From contig CAWADT010000015.1 of NCBI GenBank assembly GCA_963780865.1, positions 172,066 to 236,065 on the forward strand: 64,000 nucleotides of DNA, given 5' to 3'. Source of the stretch: FEN-1073 sp963780865. GTDB taxonomy: Bacteria > Chloroflexota > Anaerolineae > Anaerolineales > RBG-16-64-43. Within the stretch, counting starts at the first letter, position 1. Each line of letters opens with the position of its first letter. The notes under the pieces are model-generated. The model was not told where the DNA came from, searched no databases, and worked only from the letters and a program-made list of their open reading frames with translations. Below, one piece after another: positions 16,279 through 26,098 of the stretch. The position numbers and the translations under genes are program-made.

Positions 16279-17100
16279 TCATTTGTCCATGACGTGATAG
16301 AGTATTCCGTTTTTCCCGGACCGCTTTACCTGATACATGAGATCGTCCGCCACCTGGATCAATTCGTCGGCGGAGCAGAGATCTTTCCGGCAGGTCGACA
16401 CCCCGACGCTGAAGGTCAGGGGCCAGCGGTGCACATTCATTTCCCGGACCATATTCTCGCGCGCCCTTTCGGCGATCGCGCGGGCGGCTTCCTCCGCAGT
16501 CTCCGGCAGGAGCACGGCAAACTCGTCGCCGCCCAATCGGGCGACGATATCCGTCAAGCGGACGGAGGCTTTCAGCACACCGGCCACTATTCCCAGCGCG
16601 GAATTGCCAGTCTGATGGCCAAACGTGTCGTTGATTATTTTGAAATTATCGAGATCGAGATAGATAAGCGATACGGGGCGTTTAAACCGCCGGCTGCGCT
16701 CCATTTCCCTCTCCATAAAATCCAGAAAAGCGCGCACATTGTATACCCCCGTCAAACTGTCCGTCATGGCCATCTGACGGATAGATTCCATGCTCCGGCG
16801 CAGTCTACCCACCAGCCAGACGGTGACCAGGAAAAAAATCAATCGCGAAACGCCCGCCCACAGTCCGACCCAAAAATTACGATACATAAGCCCCGAGAGC
16901 AATTCCGAATCGTACGCTGCCAGTCCGCCGCACAACAGGGAAACCGCCACCCCCGCGCTCTCGTTTACGAACCACGTGGAGGCGACGATGGGGATGAGAT
17001 AGAAAACCGACAGCGCCACTTCGGGGCTCGTATTAATATCGATCCAACCCAAAAGAACAACCGCCAGCAAACAGAAAACCACAAGTATGGCGTTTCGCAA
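16279..17100 (-). CDS. Membrane diguanylate cyclase (GGDEF)
   Basis: This enzyme makes cyclic di-GMP from two GTP. It has 273 residues: a four-helix membrane sensor (about 1-100), a short linker, and a GGDEF domain (about 112-273). The active-site motif GGDEF is intact (190-194). The product-inhibition I-site RLTD (181-184) lies exactly five residues upstream. No EAL or HD-GYP domain and no recognised c-di-GMP effector is seen in the window. It is divergently transcribed from radA. Confidence 0.93.
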   Translation of the reverse strand: MRNAILVVFCLLAVVLLGWIDINTSPEVALSVFYLIPIVASTWFVNESAGVAVSLLCGGLAAYDSELLSGLMYRNFWVGLWAGVSRLIFFLVTVWLVGRLRRSMESIRQMAMTDSLTGVYNVRAFLDFMEREMERSRRFKRPVSLIYLDLDNFKIINDTFGHQTGNSALGIVAGVLKASVRLTDIVARLGGDEFAVLLPETAEEAARAIAERARENMVREMNVHRWPLTFSVGVSTCRKDLCSADELIQVADDLMYQVKRSGKNGILYHVMDK

Positions 17101-17270
17101 CCGTGGGGATACATAAGGAGACGATCGGAGATTTATGCGGTGGCTCGAATCACGTATTCTGTCTCACGGAATTATATTCTTTTTTCGGTTCGATCGGCCA
17201 TTTCATGCAATCGTCTTCCCCCTTGCGGCGGAACGCTTCCATTGGGATAATTCCCACACCGGAGTCCGAC

Positions 17271-18680
17271 TTGTCTAAAACTCGCACGGAATTCGTCTGC
17301 CAACAATGCGGCTATTCCAGCCCGCGCGGATTAGGGCGCTGCCCGCGCTGCAACGCGTGGAATTCCATGGTCGAGCAGATCGCCGCCGCGCCGACCCGGG
17401 GCGAAACCGCCTCCGGACCGGCCGCTTCGCATCCGCGCCGGTTGCGTGAGGTGGACGGCGGCGAAGAAAACCGCCTGCCGCTTTCGATCGAGGAATTCTC
17501 GCGCGTGCTCGGCGGCGGTGTGGTCCCCGGATCGATCATCCTCGTCGGCGGGGATCCGGGGATCGGGAAATCCACCCTTCTGCTGCAAGCATCCTGGGCA
17601 CTGGCCCTCCAATCCGGCCCGGTGCTGTACGTCTCCGGAGAAGAATCCGAACGGCAAATGAAAATGCGCGCCATTCGGCTGGCCGAAGGGACGGCCTCAA
17701 CCGGGCAGGGTCCGATCGAACCGGGGCAATATCCGGAGGAGCTTTTCCTCGTCACCGAAACGCGGCTCGACGCCATCCTGCAGCATGTGCAATCGATTTC
17801 TCCCAGGATACTCATCGTGGATTCCATTCAGACGGCCTATCTGCCGGAACTGACATCCTCCGCCGGTTCGGTCTCGCAGGTGCGGGAATGCGCTTCCCGC
17901 CTGCAGGCATTGGCAAAATCCTCCGGCTTGGCGGTCTTCCTCATCGGCCACGTAACCAAAGAAGGCGTTCTGGCGGGTCCGCGGGTCCTCGAACATATCG
18001 TGGATACCGTGCTCTATCTGGAGGGCGATCGCTTCCAGAGTTACCGCCTCCTCCGGGCGGTGAAGAACCGCTTTGGCGCAACCTCCGAGGTGGGAGTGTT
18101 TGAAATGCGCAGCACGGGCATGGTCGAAGTGCGCAATCCGTCGGAAGCTTTCCTGGCCGAACGCGCCGCCCAATCGCCGGGGTCGGCGGTGGCCGTGATC
18201 ATGGAGGGAACCCGGCCGCTGCTGGTGGAAATGCAGGGTCTGACCAGTCCGGCGGCCTACGGAACGCCGCGGCGGACGCCCAACGGCGTGGATCTCTACC
18301 GGCTGCTTCTGATCTCCGCGGTCCTCACCCGCCGGGCCGGCACGCGCGTATCCGAGGAGGATATCTTCGTTAACGTCGTCGGCGGCCTGCGCGTGAGCGA
18401 ACCCGCCGCGGACCTCGCTATCGCCGTCGCCATCGCTTCCGCGGCGCGGGATCGTCCGGTGGCGGCGGATCTTGTGCTGATCGGGGAAATCGGGCTTTCG
18501 GGCGAATTGCGGGCCGTCAGTCAAACCACCGCCCGTCTGCGCGAAGCCTCCGCCCTGGGCTTCCGGCGCGCGGTCGTCCCGCGCACGGTCCGCTCCGGGG
18601 ATCCGCCGCCGAAGGGGATTGAACTCATTCCCTGCCGAACCCTGCGCGAAGCCATTGAAAAATCCCTGGTGGCCGAGTGA
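17271..18680 (+). CDS. radA: DNA repair protein RadA
   Basis: RadA is a RecA-like branch-migration ATPase in recombination. The TTG at 17271 (GGAG 6 bases upstream) gives the standard start MSKTRTEFVCQQCG; the frame is open further upstream to 17103 but that part is not family-like. The protein has 469 residues: a zinc finger with Cys10, 13, 24 and 27, the Walker A GDPGIGKST (94-102), the RadA-specific KNRFG motif in the middle, and a C-terminal Lon-protease-like domain. The stop overlaps the next start in GTGA. Confidence 0.95.
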   Translation: MSKTRTEFVCQQCGYSSPRGLGRCPRCNAWNSMVEQIAAAPTRGETASGPAASHPRRLREVDGGEENRLPLSIEEFSRVLGGGVVPGSIILVGGDPGIGKSTLLLQASWALALQSGPVLYVSGEESERQMKMRAIRLAEGTASTGQGPIEPGQYPEELFLVTETRLDAILQHVQSISPRILIVDSIQTAYLPELTSSAGSVSQVRECASRLQALAKSSGLAVFLIGHVTKEGVLAGPRVLEHIVDTVLYLEGDRFQSYRLLRAVKNRFGATSEVGVFEMRSTGMVEVRNPSEAFLAERAAQSPGSAVAVIMEGTRPLLVEMQGLTSPAAYGTPRRTPNGVDLYRLLLISAVLTRRAGTRVSEEDIFVNVVGGLRVSEPAADLAIAVAIASAARDRPVAADLVLIGEIGLSGELRAVSQTTARLREASALGFRRAVVPRTVRSGDPPPKGIELIPCRTLREAIEKSLVAE

Positions 18681-19675
18681 ACGATACAAAACGGCTGGTG
18701 CGGATAGCGGCCTTTTTATGGGGAACAGTCGCTTTGCTCTTGCTCGGTTTTTTGGCCTACCGCAGCGGCCTGGCTAAGGCGGCGCTTGCCATTGTCCTCC
18801 CCGATACGCCTGCCCCCACCTGGACGGCCACCTTTCCTTTCACCCCCACCTTCACCTCCACATTCACGGTTACTTTCACGCCAACCACAACAAAAACTCC
18901 GACCTTCACGGAAACTTTCACCCCGTCGTTGACCCCGACGGTCACCCTATCTCCGACCGCGACTTCGCTTCCTTTTGCCTCTGGGCCGATCGTGATCGGT
19001 ACGTCGGTCGGCGGGCGGCCGATCGAAGCGTACCGGTTCGGCACGGGACCCGAAGAGCGGTTGACGGTTCACGGCATTCACGGGGGAGCGGAATTTAATA
19101 CGATCGAACTGGCGGATCAGTTGATCGCGGATTACACCGCCCATCCGGAGCGGCTGCCGGCGGACGCGACCCTTTATATCGTGCGTTCCCTCAACCCCGA
19201 TGGAGACGCGCGCGTGCACGGCGCCGGCGGGCGGACCAATGATCACGGGGTGGATTTAAACCGCAATTGGGACGCGTATTGGAAACTCAAGTGGAATCTA
19301 GACGGGTGTTGGATCCTCACGCCCGTCACCGGCGGACCGTACCCGTTTTCGGAACCCGAGACGGCCGCCCTGCGCGATTTCATCCTGGCCCATCACTTCA
19401 GCGGCCTGATCTCGTACCATAGCGCGGCACTGGGAATATTCGCCGCCGGCCAGCCGCCGGATCCGAAATCAGTCCGCCTGGCGAAAGCCATCGCCGCAGT
19501 CTCGGACTACCGGTATCCTCCGATCGACACCGGGTGCCAATATACGGGAGACCTTAGCGATTGGACGGCCTTGCAGGGAATTCCTTCGATTGATCTGGAA
19601 TTGAACACCCACAACGATCCCGAATTCGCGATCAATGTAAAAGTAATGGAGACTTTTCTAAACTGGAATCCGTGA
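18677..19675 (+). CDS. Membrane-anchored M14 zinc carboxypeptidase-like protein
   Basis: The GTG at 18677 overlaps the radA stop. The protein has 332 residues: one N-terminal membrane segment (about 10-40), a Thr/Pro linker of TxTFT-like repeats (about 46-97) and an M14 peptidase domain outside the cell. Zinc ligands are readable as His135 and Glu139 in IHGGAE (one residue more between them than the textbook HxxE) and a later His in SYHSA. SLNPDGD, DLNRNWD and the catalytic Glu in IDLELNT also fit. It could trim peptidoglycan peptides or proteins; the substrate is not deducible. Confidence 0.85.
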   Translation: MNDTKRLVRIAAFLWGTVALLLLGFLAYRSGLAKAALAIVLPDTPAPTWTATFPFTPTFTSTFTVTFTPTTTKTPTFTETFTPSLTPTVTLSPTATSLPFASGPIVIGTSVGGRPIEAYRFGTGPEERLTVHGIHGGAEFNTIELADQLIADYTAHPERLPADATLYIVRSLNPDGDARVHGAGGRTNDHGVDLNRNWDAYWKLKWNLDGCWILTPVTGGPYPFSEPETAALRDFILAHHFSGLISYHSAALGIFAAGQPPDPKSVRLAKAIAAVSDYRYPPIDTGCQYTGDLSDWTALQGIPSIDLELNTHNDPEFAINVKVMETFLNWNP

Positions 19676-19771
19676 ATGTTGGTAGACGAACCGGCCTAAA
19701 AATTCTATATGCGGATTGTGCGGAATACGAAGAGTAAGCGGATGAAGGGAATTCGTTTTAAGCAATAAATT

Positions 19772-19926
19772 GAAGCCTCTGAAAATCATCGTTCGTCCGG
19801 AGCTAAAGCTCCGAACTATCAACAGCGCCCGGCTCAAAGCCGGGCTTTAAATCCGGATTTATCCGGCGTCGTTAATAGTCGGGGGATTTATCCCCCCGAC
19901 GAGCGGACTTTTTCAGGGGTTTCAAA
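19772..19926. repeat. Dispersed inverted-repeat element, family A copy 1
   Basis: The ends are imperfect inverted repeats (GAAGCCTCTGAAAA at left, TTTTTCAGGGGTTTC at right). Inside are small hairpins GGAGCTAAAGCTCC, AGCCCGGCTTT-like and GGGGGATTTATCCCCCC. Similar elements occur at 38366 and, in inverted orientation, at 51403. It has no coding capacity, and the surrounding 335-base gap holds nothing else recognisable. Confidence 0.75.
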
Positions 19927-20010
19927 GTGCTTATCGGCGAAATCTAATTATTCTGCGCAATCCGCGAACAAATGGTTTGGGATCGAAGCTATGCATGAGG
20001 TATTACAAAA

Positions 20011-20595
20011 TTAAAAAATAAACGGAACCAACCGAGCCACTTTTTTCTGATAACGCACATATTCTTCCCCGAACTGGGAAATCAAGCGGCGTTCTTCCAA
20101 TTCGCTTCCGATGAGAACATAAACAGTGATCGCCGCGTCGAACGCGAAAGTCCCCGCGGTGAGAATGGGAAAACACCAGAGGATCAGGAGCCCGGTGGAA
20201 TAAAGCGGATGGCGGACAATTCCGTAGGCGCCCGTCGTGATCAGCCCCGTCGTGGATGGCTCCGTTCCCAATTGCCCGATTCCGAGAAAAAAGGCCGGGT
20301 CGGAATGCTTGAAAGCATAGGCCATAATGATCAAGGCTGCCAATTCAATCGCCACCAGGACCGCTCCCCCGGGCCACGGGATAACCACGAGCACCGGGCC
20401 GATATTCGCCGCCGTCAACGCCAGCACCGGGAGCAACGTGATTCCGGCTGCGAAATTGAACGCCAAGCGATACCAACGATCCGCCGCAGGGCCGAATAGT
20501 TTTCGGGCGGTCGCTTTGACGCGCTGGCTGGCCAGCAGGCTGTGCACAGCGCCGTAACCCAAAGTAGAGCAAAATACCAAAATCGCGCCGGGCAT
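20011..20595 (-). CDS. Membrane methyltransferase, ICMT/PEMT-like (NnrU-like) family
   Basis: The protein has 194 residues with five or six membrane helices. The C-terminal half carries the family signature: TTGAYGIVRHPLYSTG for cofactor binding, then GSELEERRLISQFGEEYVRYQKKVARLVPF. Members methylate isoprenylcysteine or phospholipid head groups with S-adenosylmethionine, but bacterial members mostly have no assigned substrate. It is monocistronic, beside the family A repeat. Confidence 0.82.
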   Translation of the reverse strand: MPGAILVFCSTLGYGAVHSLLASQRVKATARKLFGPAADRWYRLAFNFAAGITLLPVLALTAANIGPVLVVIPWPGGAVLVAIELAALIIMAYAFKHSDPAFFLGIGQLGTEPSTTGLITTGAYGIVRHPLYSTGLLILWCFPILTAGTFAFDAAITVYVLIGSELEERRLISQFGEEYVRYQKKVARLVPFIF

Positions 20596-20768
20596 GTTCG
20601 ATCCTCGAACCTATTGTAACGGGAATCCATCCCCGCGTCTGGTTGCATCCCCTTCGAGTTTGACGGATAATCCGAATGATCGGGGCCGGCTTTCCGGACC
20701 GGCCCGTCGAAGCGATTGCGGCGGGACGCCGCGAGATTCAATCCGGGTGGGACCCTCGGAGCCAGTTT

Positions 20769-22844
20769 ATGATCGCAACCAAATGGCAGCACCTCCTTTC
20801 CGATTGGATGGAAATCCGCCAAACCGGCGCGGTGAAACGCTGGCGCGGGCAGCTTTTAACCTTATTCCTTCTTGGCAGCCTGTTCGTATTGCTGGCCGTT
20901 CTTTCGATCAATATTGTCCTGGTGTTGTTTTCCTTTACCGAGGAAACGCGCCTATTTGTCGTGATGGATGCGGGCAGTATCGTGCTGGTGTGCGGGCTTT
21001 GGTGGATTAATCGCACCGGCCAAACTCGGCTGGCTTCGATCCTGTTTCTAGCCATCACCTCGCTCATTCCAATTCTTTCCGTTCCCCGCGCGCAATACGA
21101 GGACGTGCTTATCCTTTCGGCGATCCCGATCATTTCCTCTTCTTTCTTGCTGACGCCCGCCGCCTCCTTTTTTCTGTTGATCATCCAGATCCTCCTGTAT
21201 ACGGCAAATTATTTTCTCATCGGCGGCGCAATTCCTTTTAATTATTTATCCATCATGGGGATGGTTTTTCTGGCGTTCGCCTCCTGGATCTGCGCCTCCT
21301 GGTTCGAAACCACATTGACGCGGGCGCATGTTTCTCAAAACTTGCTGCAGATGGTCACCGAGAATATGGTGGATGTGATCGGCCACATCGATGCCAGGCG
21401 CACGTTGGTTTATGCCAGTCCCTCCGTGAAAAGAATGTTCGGCTGGGATCCCATGGATCTCGAGCGGCGTTCGGCTTTCAAATATGTACACCCCGCCGAC
21501 ATTCACGGTTTGCTGGACCAGGTCCGGAAAGCGCTTGCCGTGAAATCTCCTTCCCTCCGCCAGGAGTTGCGGTTCCGGTGTCTGGATGGAGATTACCTGT
21601 GGGTTGAATCGGAAACCCGGCTGATGTACGGCCCCGCGGGCCGCTTTGAGGGCGCGGTGTTCGGCATCCGGGATATTTCCGGGCGGCGTAAGGCGGAAAC
21701 CGCTCTTCGCGAAAGCGAAGAGAAATACCGGCGGCTGGTGGAATTCTTCCCCGATATCATTTTCATCCACCGCAACGGACGGATTGTCTTTGTCAATCAA
21801 ACCGCGGTCCATGCTTTCCGAGCGTCCAGCGCCGAGGCGATTGTCGGAAAAAGCGTGATGAGTTTTGTGCATCCGGAATATCAGGCCGCGGTGCGGGACC
21901 GGATCGCGCGGATGGCCGAAACCAAGGCGCAGCTGCCGATTCTCGAAGAAGTATTCGTCCGCACCGACGGCACACCGGTGGACGTGGAAGTGACCGCGAT
22001 CCCCTTTACTCTGGACGGCGAGGAGGCCGCGATCGGCGTGGCGCGGGATATCACCGAACGGAAGAAGGCGGAAGCGGAAATCCGCCGACTGAACGCCGAA
22101 TTGGAGCGGCGGGTGGAGGAACGCACGGCGCAATTGGAGGCCGCGAACAAGGAGTTGGAGGCCTTCGCGTATTCCGTTTCGCACGACCTGCGCGCCCCCT
22201 TGCGAAGCATCGACGGGTTCGGCCAAGCCTTGCAGGAGGATTACGCCTCGGTTCTGGACGAACAGGGCCTGGATCACCTACAGCGCATTCGCGCCGCCAG
22301 CAAACGGATGGGCCATCTCATCGACGATCTACTCAATCTTTCGCGCCTGACCCGCGGCGAAATCCATCCCCAAAATCTGGATTTGACCGCTATCGCCGGT
22401 GCGATTCTGGAGGAATTACGCCGTGTCAATCCGGACCGGGCCGTGGAATGCATTCTTCCGGAAAAATTATCCGCCCGCGGGGACGAACGCCTCATACAAT
22501 CGGTGCTCGAGAATCTTCTCGGGAACGCTTGGAAATTTACATCCCGCCGCAAACAGGCCCGGATCGAATTTGGAACCGCGTCTACTCCGGAAGGGGAGAC
22601 CGTTCTGTTTGTCCGAGACAACGGCGCCGGCTTCAGCATGGATCACGTCGATAAACTCTTTCACGCTTTCCAGCGCCTGCATACGGCCCAGGAATTCCCC
22701 GGGAACGGAATCGGCCTGGCGACCGTGCAGCGGATTATCCACCGTCACGGCGGGAGGGTTTGGGCGGAGGGTGAAGTGGAAAAAGGGGCGACGTTCTTTT
22801 TCACCCTGCCGGCCTCGTCCTCCGTCCGTGCCATATCTTTATGA
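20769..22844 (+). CDS. PAS-domain membrane histidine kinase
   Basis: The ATG at 20769 has CGGAG 7 bases upstream and is preferred to an in-frame start at 20676. The protein has 691 residues: six membrane helices (about 25-205), two PAS/PAC domains (about 215-335 and 345-465), a short coiled coil and HisKA with phospho-acceptor His472 in SVSHDLRAPLRS. A HATPase domain (NLLGNAWKF, DNGAGF, GIGLATV) completes it. The pattern resembles phytochrome-type or light/redox-sensing kinases but lacks GAF. No response regulator lies nearby. It overlaps the convergent acetyltransferase by 6 bases. Confidence 0.92.
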   Translation: MIATKWQHLLSDWMEIRQTGAVKRWRGQLLTLFLLGSLFVLLAVLSINIVLVLFSFTEETRLFVVMDAGSIVLVCGLWWINRTGQTRLASILFLAITSLIPILSVPRAQYEDVLILSAIPIISSSFLLTPAASFFLLIIQILLYTANYFLIGGAIPFNYLSIMGMVFLAFASWICASWFETTLTRAHVSQNLLQMVTENMVDVIGHIDARRTLVYASPSVKRMFGWDPMDLERRSAFKYVHPADIHGLLDQVRKALAVKSPSLRQELRFRCLDGDYLWVESETRLMYGPAGRFEGAVFGIRDISGRRKAETALRESEEKYRRLVEFFPDIIFIHRNGRIVFVNQTAVHAFRASSAEAIVGKSVMSFVHPEYQAAVRDRIARMAETKAQLPILEEVFVRTDGTPVDVEVTAIPFTLDGEEAAIGVARDITERKKAEAEIRRLNAELERRVEERTAQLEAANKELEAFAYSVSHDLRAPLRSIDGFGQALQEDYASVLDEQGLDHLQRIRAASKRMGHLIDDLLNLSRLTRGEIHPQNLDLTAIAGAILEELRRVNPDRAVECILPEKLSARGDERLIQSVLENLLGNAWKFTSRRKQARIEFGTASTPEGETVLFVRDNGAGFSMDHVDKLFHAFQRLHTAQEFPGNGIGLATVQRIIHRHGGRVWAEGEVEKGATFFFTLPASSSVRAISL

Positions 22845-23405
22845 AAGCTTTTTTTCCATCAGCCAGGCAGGTTCCGATACTTCCTGCCTCCTCCCCAGAT
22901 GGTCGATATAGGACCAGCAACCGGGATCTTCCGCGATGATGCGGTATCCCTGGCGCTCATAGAGGGAACGCGCGTCCCGGTTGTCTTTTTCCACTCCAAT
23001 CGAGGCCGTATCCATCCCGCGTTGCCTTAACCTCTCTTCCGCCGCGTCCATCAGCATCGTGCCCAACCCGCGCCTTTGGAAAGCCGATTTGACCCGCAGG
23101 GAATACAGGTAGCCCCTCCGCCATCCGTCGGCAAAGCGCGGATCGCTGCTATTCCACTGGAGGAAAATCTGGCCGACGATTTCGCCGCTCGGGCGATGTT
23201 CCACCACCAACAACAGCCGGGTCCCCAGGCGCATATCCTCATACGCCTGGCGGAAGAGGTTGCGGAAGTGGAGGTATTCCCCGTTCCATTCCAGGGCCGG
23301 CAGGTCGCGCTCTTCCAATGGGCGGAGAAGGAATTCCTTTTCCACCTCCGGAGCCCCCACGGCGGTCCGCTGCGGTATTGGCGCGCCTCTCTGTGCGGAC
23401 GTCAT
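22839..23405 (-). CDS. GNAT family N-acetyltransferase
   Basis: The protein has 188 residues. The acetyl-CoA-binding loop is RRGLGTMLM (motif A, Q/RxxGxG/A) following YLYSLRVKSAFQ, and the C-terminal part shows KDNRDARSLYERQGYRI, typical of GNAT. The start overlaps the stop of the DHH/CBS fusion gene by ATGA, so the two are cotranscribed and probably coupled. The substrate is unknown. Confidence 0.88.
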   Translation of the reverse strand: MTSAQRGAPIPQRTAVGAPEVEKEFLLRPLEERDLPALEWNGEYLHFRNLFRQAYEDMRLGTRLLLVVEHRPSGEIVGQIFLQWNSSDPRFADGWRRGYLYSLRVKSAFQRRGLGTMLMDAAEERLRQRGMDTASIGVEKDNRDARSLYERQGYRIIAEDPGCWSYIDHLGRRQEVSEPAWLMEKKLS

Positions 23406-26035
23406 GAGCCGCCCCCGGTTTCCGGGCGCTGGATCGGATGTTCGGCCAGGAGATCCTCGAGCAGGCTCGCCTCCTCACCGGCAGAACCGATCCGGCCGTC
23501 GAGTCGCGCGTCACGCAGGGCGCGGAGAATCTCCCCGTACCGCGGTCCGGGCGGTAATCCCCGCCGCCGCAGGGTTTCGCCGTCCGTCTCGGGTTGGATA
23601 TTGCGCCAGGTCGCGAGGTATCGGTGCAGCAGTTCGCGCGGTTCGCCGCCGGCATTGACGTACGCTCCCACCAACGCCGGTTCAGGGATGTTTTCGAGCG
23701 TAGCGGCGATCCGACTGGGGGATGCGTCTCCCGGAAGCCCTTCGAGCGCGTCCAGCGCCCGGCGCGCGGCCAGGAGCCATTCGGAATCTCGGCGGGGAAA
23801 GTTCAGCCGCACAAGAACTCCTTCGAGCACAAGCTTCGGATGGGCCAGAAGCCAGGCATCCATCGGGGTAGGAAAGCTCGCTTGCCCCAGGGCACGAGAC
23901 CAGAGCGGGTCGGGAACAAATCCGCGCGCCGCAGCGACATGCTCCGCGAATACCGGGCTCCATTCCAACCCCGGATAAATGCTTCCCAGGACGTTTAATT
24001 CGTGCAGGCGCCCCAGGGCGTCTCCGGGCGCGGGTTCGTCGAAGATCGCCTCGAACTCGTGGCGGATCCGGTCGCCGCTCACCCGGTGGAGAAGCGGCAG
24101 CGCGCGCTCGATCAGATCGCGCGTGCGCGGCTCGATCTGAAAACCCAGGCGCTGCTCCAGGCGGGCGGCCCGCAGGATCCGGGTCGGATCGTCGATAAAC
24201 GAAATCGAATGCATCACCCGAATCTGTTTATCCTCCAGATCGCGCAACCCTCCCCAATAGTCGAATACCTCGCCGAAATGCGCCGTGTTGAGCGAAAGGG
24301 CCAGCGTGTTGATCGTGAAATCGCGCCGGTGCAAATCGAGTTTGAGATTGCCCCGTTCCACGTCCGGCAGCGCCGAAGGATGGGCGTAAAACTCGGCCCG
24401 CGCGGAGACCAAATCCAGCGATTCGGGAATCGAATCTCCTTCCGCCGCAGGCAGATCCAGAGCCTCGTGAGTCACTTCCTGCAGAAGCCATTTCGCGGTC
24501 CCGAAGCGCTCGTGGCTGCGAACCCGCCCGCCATACCGATCAGCCACCGCCCGCGCCAAAGAGATCGCGTCGCCTTCCACGACCAGATCCAGATCAAAGG
24601 AAGGGATCTTCAACAGAAGATCGCGGACCACGCCGCCCACCAGGTAAAGCGGGACATGTTGCCGGTCGGCTTCGGCGGCCACCGCATGCAGCAAGGCGCG
24701 CCGGGAGGGAGGGAACTCGTGCTCGAGACGGTCCTTTAGGTTGAGGCGTCCGGCCGCCGGGCCCGGAGCGAGCGCCTTTAGCAGGTCGGTGCGGGTGACG
24801 ATACCCACCACGCGATCTCCTTCGGGCGAGACCACCGGGATTTGGCCCCAGCCCCGATCGACCATCAACCGCTGCAAATGACTCACCGGATCTCCCAGTT
24901 GGACCGTCACCGATCCGCTTTCCATCACGCTTTCCACCTGAGCGCGCTGCATGCCGTGCGCCAGGGCCCGATCCACCGCCCGGCGCGTGAGCAATCCGAC
25001 CACTTTGCCGTCCCGCACGACCGGAAAACCCTCGTACCCGTAGCGGGCCATCCGCTCCGCGGCATCCCGGATGGTCAGATCGGCTTCCACAACCTTGGGC
25101 CGGGGCGAATAAATTTGCGCCACCTGCATCGGCGGGGTGATGCTCACCGCCAGCGCATCCAAGAGCTCCCGGCGGACCTCCTCGAGCGTGCGGCCCCGGA
25201 CGAGCGCGGCCGCGGCGCGATTATGCCCTCCGCCGCCGAAACGGGCCGCAATTTCCGAAACATCCAGATGGTCGGTGGCGGAACGCGCGACCAACTGGAG
25301 ATGTGTGCCGAGATCCACCATGACGAAAAGCCCGTCGGGTTCGAACAGGTCCCGCAATTTGTGCGCCAGGATGGAAATCTCTTCGACCCCGGCCTTGGCG
25401 CTGGCGTGCGCCAGGACAATCCGCTGCCCCTGGATAACCAGTGACTCCACGCTTTCCAACAGCCGGTTGTAGAGTTCGCGCTGCTCGGCGGACAGCGGCC
25501 GGTTTAAAAACTCCGTCGTCAGCGCCAGGCTCGCGTTTTGCTCCAAGAGCCAGGCTGCCGCCCGAACGTCGCGCGGCGAGGTTCCGGCGTAGGAGAGCGA
25601 ACCGGTATCTTCGTAAATTCCCAGAAGCATCAGGGTGGCCGCTTCCACCGTCGGCGGATTGGACAGCGCCTGGAGGGATTCGACCAGCAAGGTGGTCGCC
25701 GCGCCCACCATCTCGATCGCGGTAGTCCACCCCGGCGCCAGCGGTTTGTGCAACGGGTGATGGTCCACCACGTGGATGCGCGTGTACTCGCCCACCCCGC
25801 GGACGGTCGGCATCGCCTGTGTATCCACGAGTGTCACCCGGTCCACCCGCTCCCGCGGAAGCTCCTCGATCGATTCGAGGGGAAGCTCCTCGCCGTAGAG
25901 CGCCAGGTAGTCGCGTACGTTCCGGTTTGCGCGGTTGGGGAGCACGGCATGGGAATCCGGTTCCAACAGGCGGGCGGCCAACAGAGAGGCGAGCGCGTCG
26001 AAATCGGCTTGCTCGTGAGTGAGAATCAGATGCAT
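23402..26035 (-). CDS. DHH-DHHA1-CBS-CBS-tRNA nucleotidyltransferase fusion
   Basis: The protein has 877 residues in four parts. The DHH phosphoesterase part (1-295) has VDHH near 91 and DHHA1 motif GGGGHNRAA (267-275). Two CBS domains (about 312-425) follow. The nucleotidyltransferase (about 450-620) has LVGGVVRD (465-472) and DLDLV with the two catalytic Asp (481, 483). The helical tRNA/poly(A) polymerase body runs to the end. This arrangement is known in several deep-branching bacteria, where it acts as a CCA- or A-adding enzyme. The DHH part may hydrolyse oligonucleotides or cyclic dinucleotides, and the CBS pair may sense adenylates; which activity applies here is inference. Confidence 0.92.
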   Translation of the reverse strand: MHLILTHEQADFDALASLLAARLLEPDSHAVLPNRANRNVRDYLALYGEELPLESIEELPRERVDRVTLVDTQAMPTVRGVGEYTRIHVVDHHPLHKPLAPGWTTAIEMVGAATTLLVESLQALSNPPTVEAATLMLLGIYEDTGSLSYAGTSPRDVRAAAWLLEQNASLALTTEFLNRPLSAEQRELYNRLLESVESLVIQGQRIVLAHASAKAGVEEISILAHKLRDLFEPDGLFVMVDLGTHLQLVARSATDHLDVSEIAARFGGGGHNRAAAALVRGRTLEEVRRELLDALAVSITPPMQVAQIYSPRPKVVEADLTIRDAAERMARYGYEGFPVVRDGKVVGLLTRRAVDRALAHGMQRAQVESVMESGSVTVQLGDPVSHLQRLMVDRGWGQIPVVSPEGDRVVGIVTRTDLLKALAPGPAAGRLNLKDRLEHEFPPSRRALLHAVAAEADRQHVPLYLVGGVVRDLLLKIPSFDLDLVVEGDAISLARAVADRYGGRVRSHERFGTAKWLLQEVTHEALDLPAAEGDSIPESLDLVSARAEFYAHPSALPDVERGNLKLDLHRRDFTINTLALSLNTAHFGEVFDYWGGLRDLEDKQIRVMHSISFIDDPTRILRAARLEQRLGFQIEPRTRDLIERALPLLHRVSGDRIRHEFEAIFDEPAPGDALGRLHELNVLGSIYPGLEWSPVFAEHVAAARGFVPDPLWSRALGQASFPTPMDAWLLAHPKLVLEGVLVRLNFPRRDSEWLLAARRALDALEGLPGDASPSRIAATLENIPEPALVGAYVNAGGEPRELLHRYLATWRNIQPETDGETLRRRGLPPGPRYGEILRALRDARLDGRIGSAGEEASLLEDLLAEHPIQRPETGGGS

Positions 26036-26054
26036 GCGGTCCTTCCGGTTCGAT

Positions 26055-26060
26055 TATACT
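26055..26060 (+). promoter_or_regulatory. -10 box for the 67-residue protein
   Basis: TATACT lies 39 bases upstream of the ATG at 26099, in the short divergent gap before the DHH/CBS fusion gene. No clear -35 is seen. Confidence 0.4.
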
Positions 26061-26098
26061 TCCGGGGGAAATCCGCGGAGTGGAAAAACGGGAAAACG

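Noticed and set aside
15964..17250. A 428-residue plus-strand frame opposite the diguanylate cyclase
   Set aside because: It is the antisense of an intact GGDEF gene and lacks recognisable domains; high GC gives long shadow frames here.
18830..18965. Tandem DNA repeat in the M14 gene
   Set aside because: It is coding sequence for a Thr/Pro linker; the repetition is at amino-acid level.
25538..26098. Upstream extension of the 67-residue gene
   Set aside because: It runs antisense into the DHH/CBS fusion gene; the promoter and the ATG at 26099 mark the likely start.
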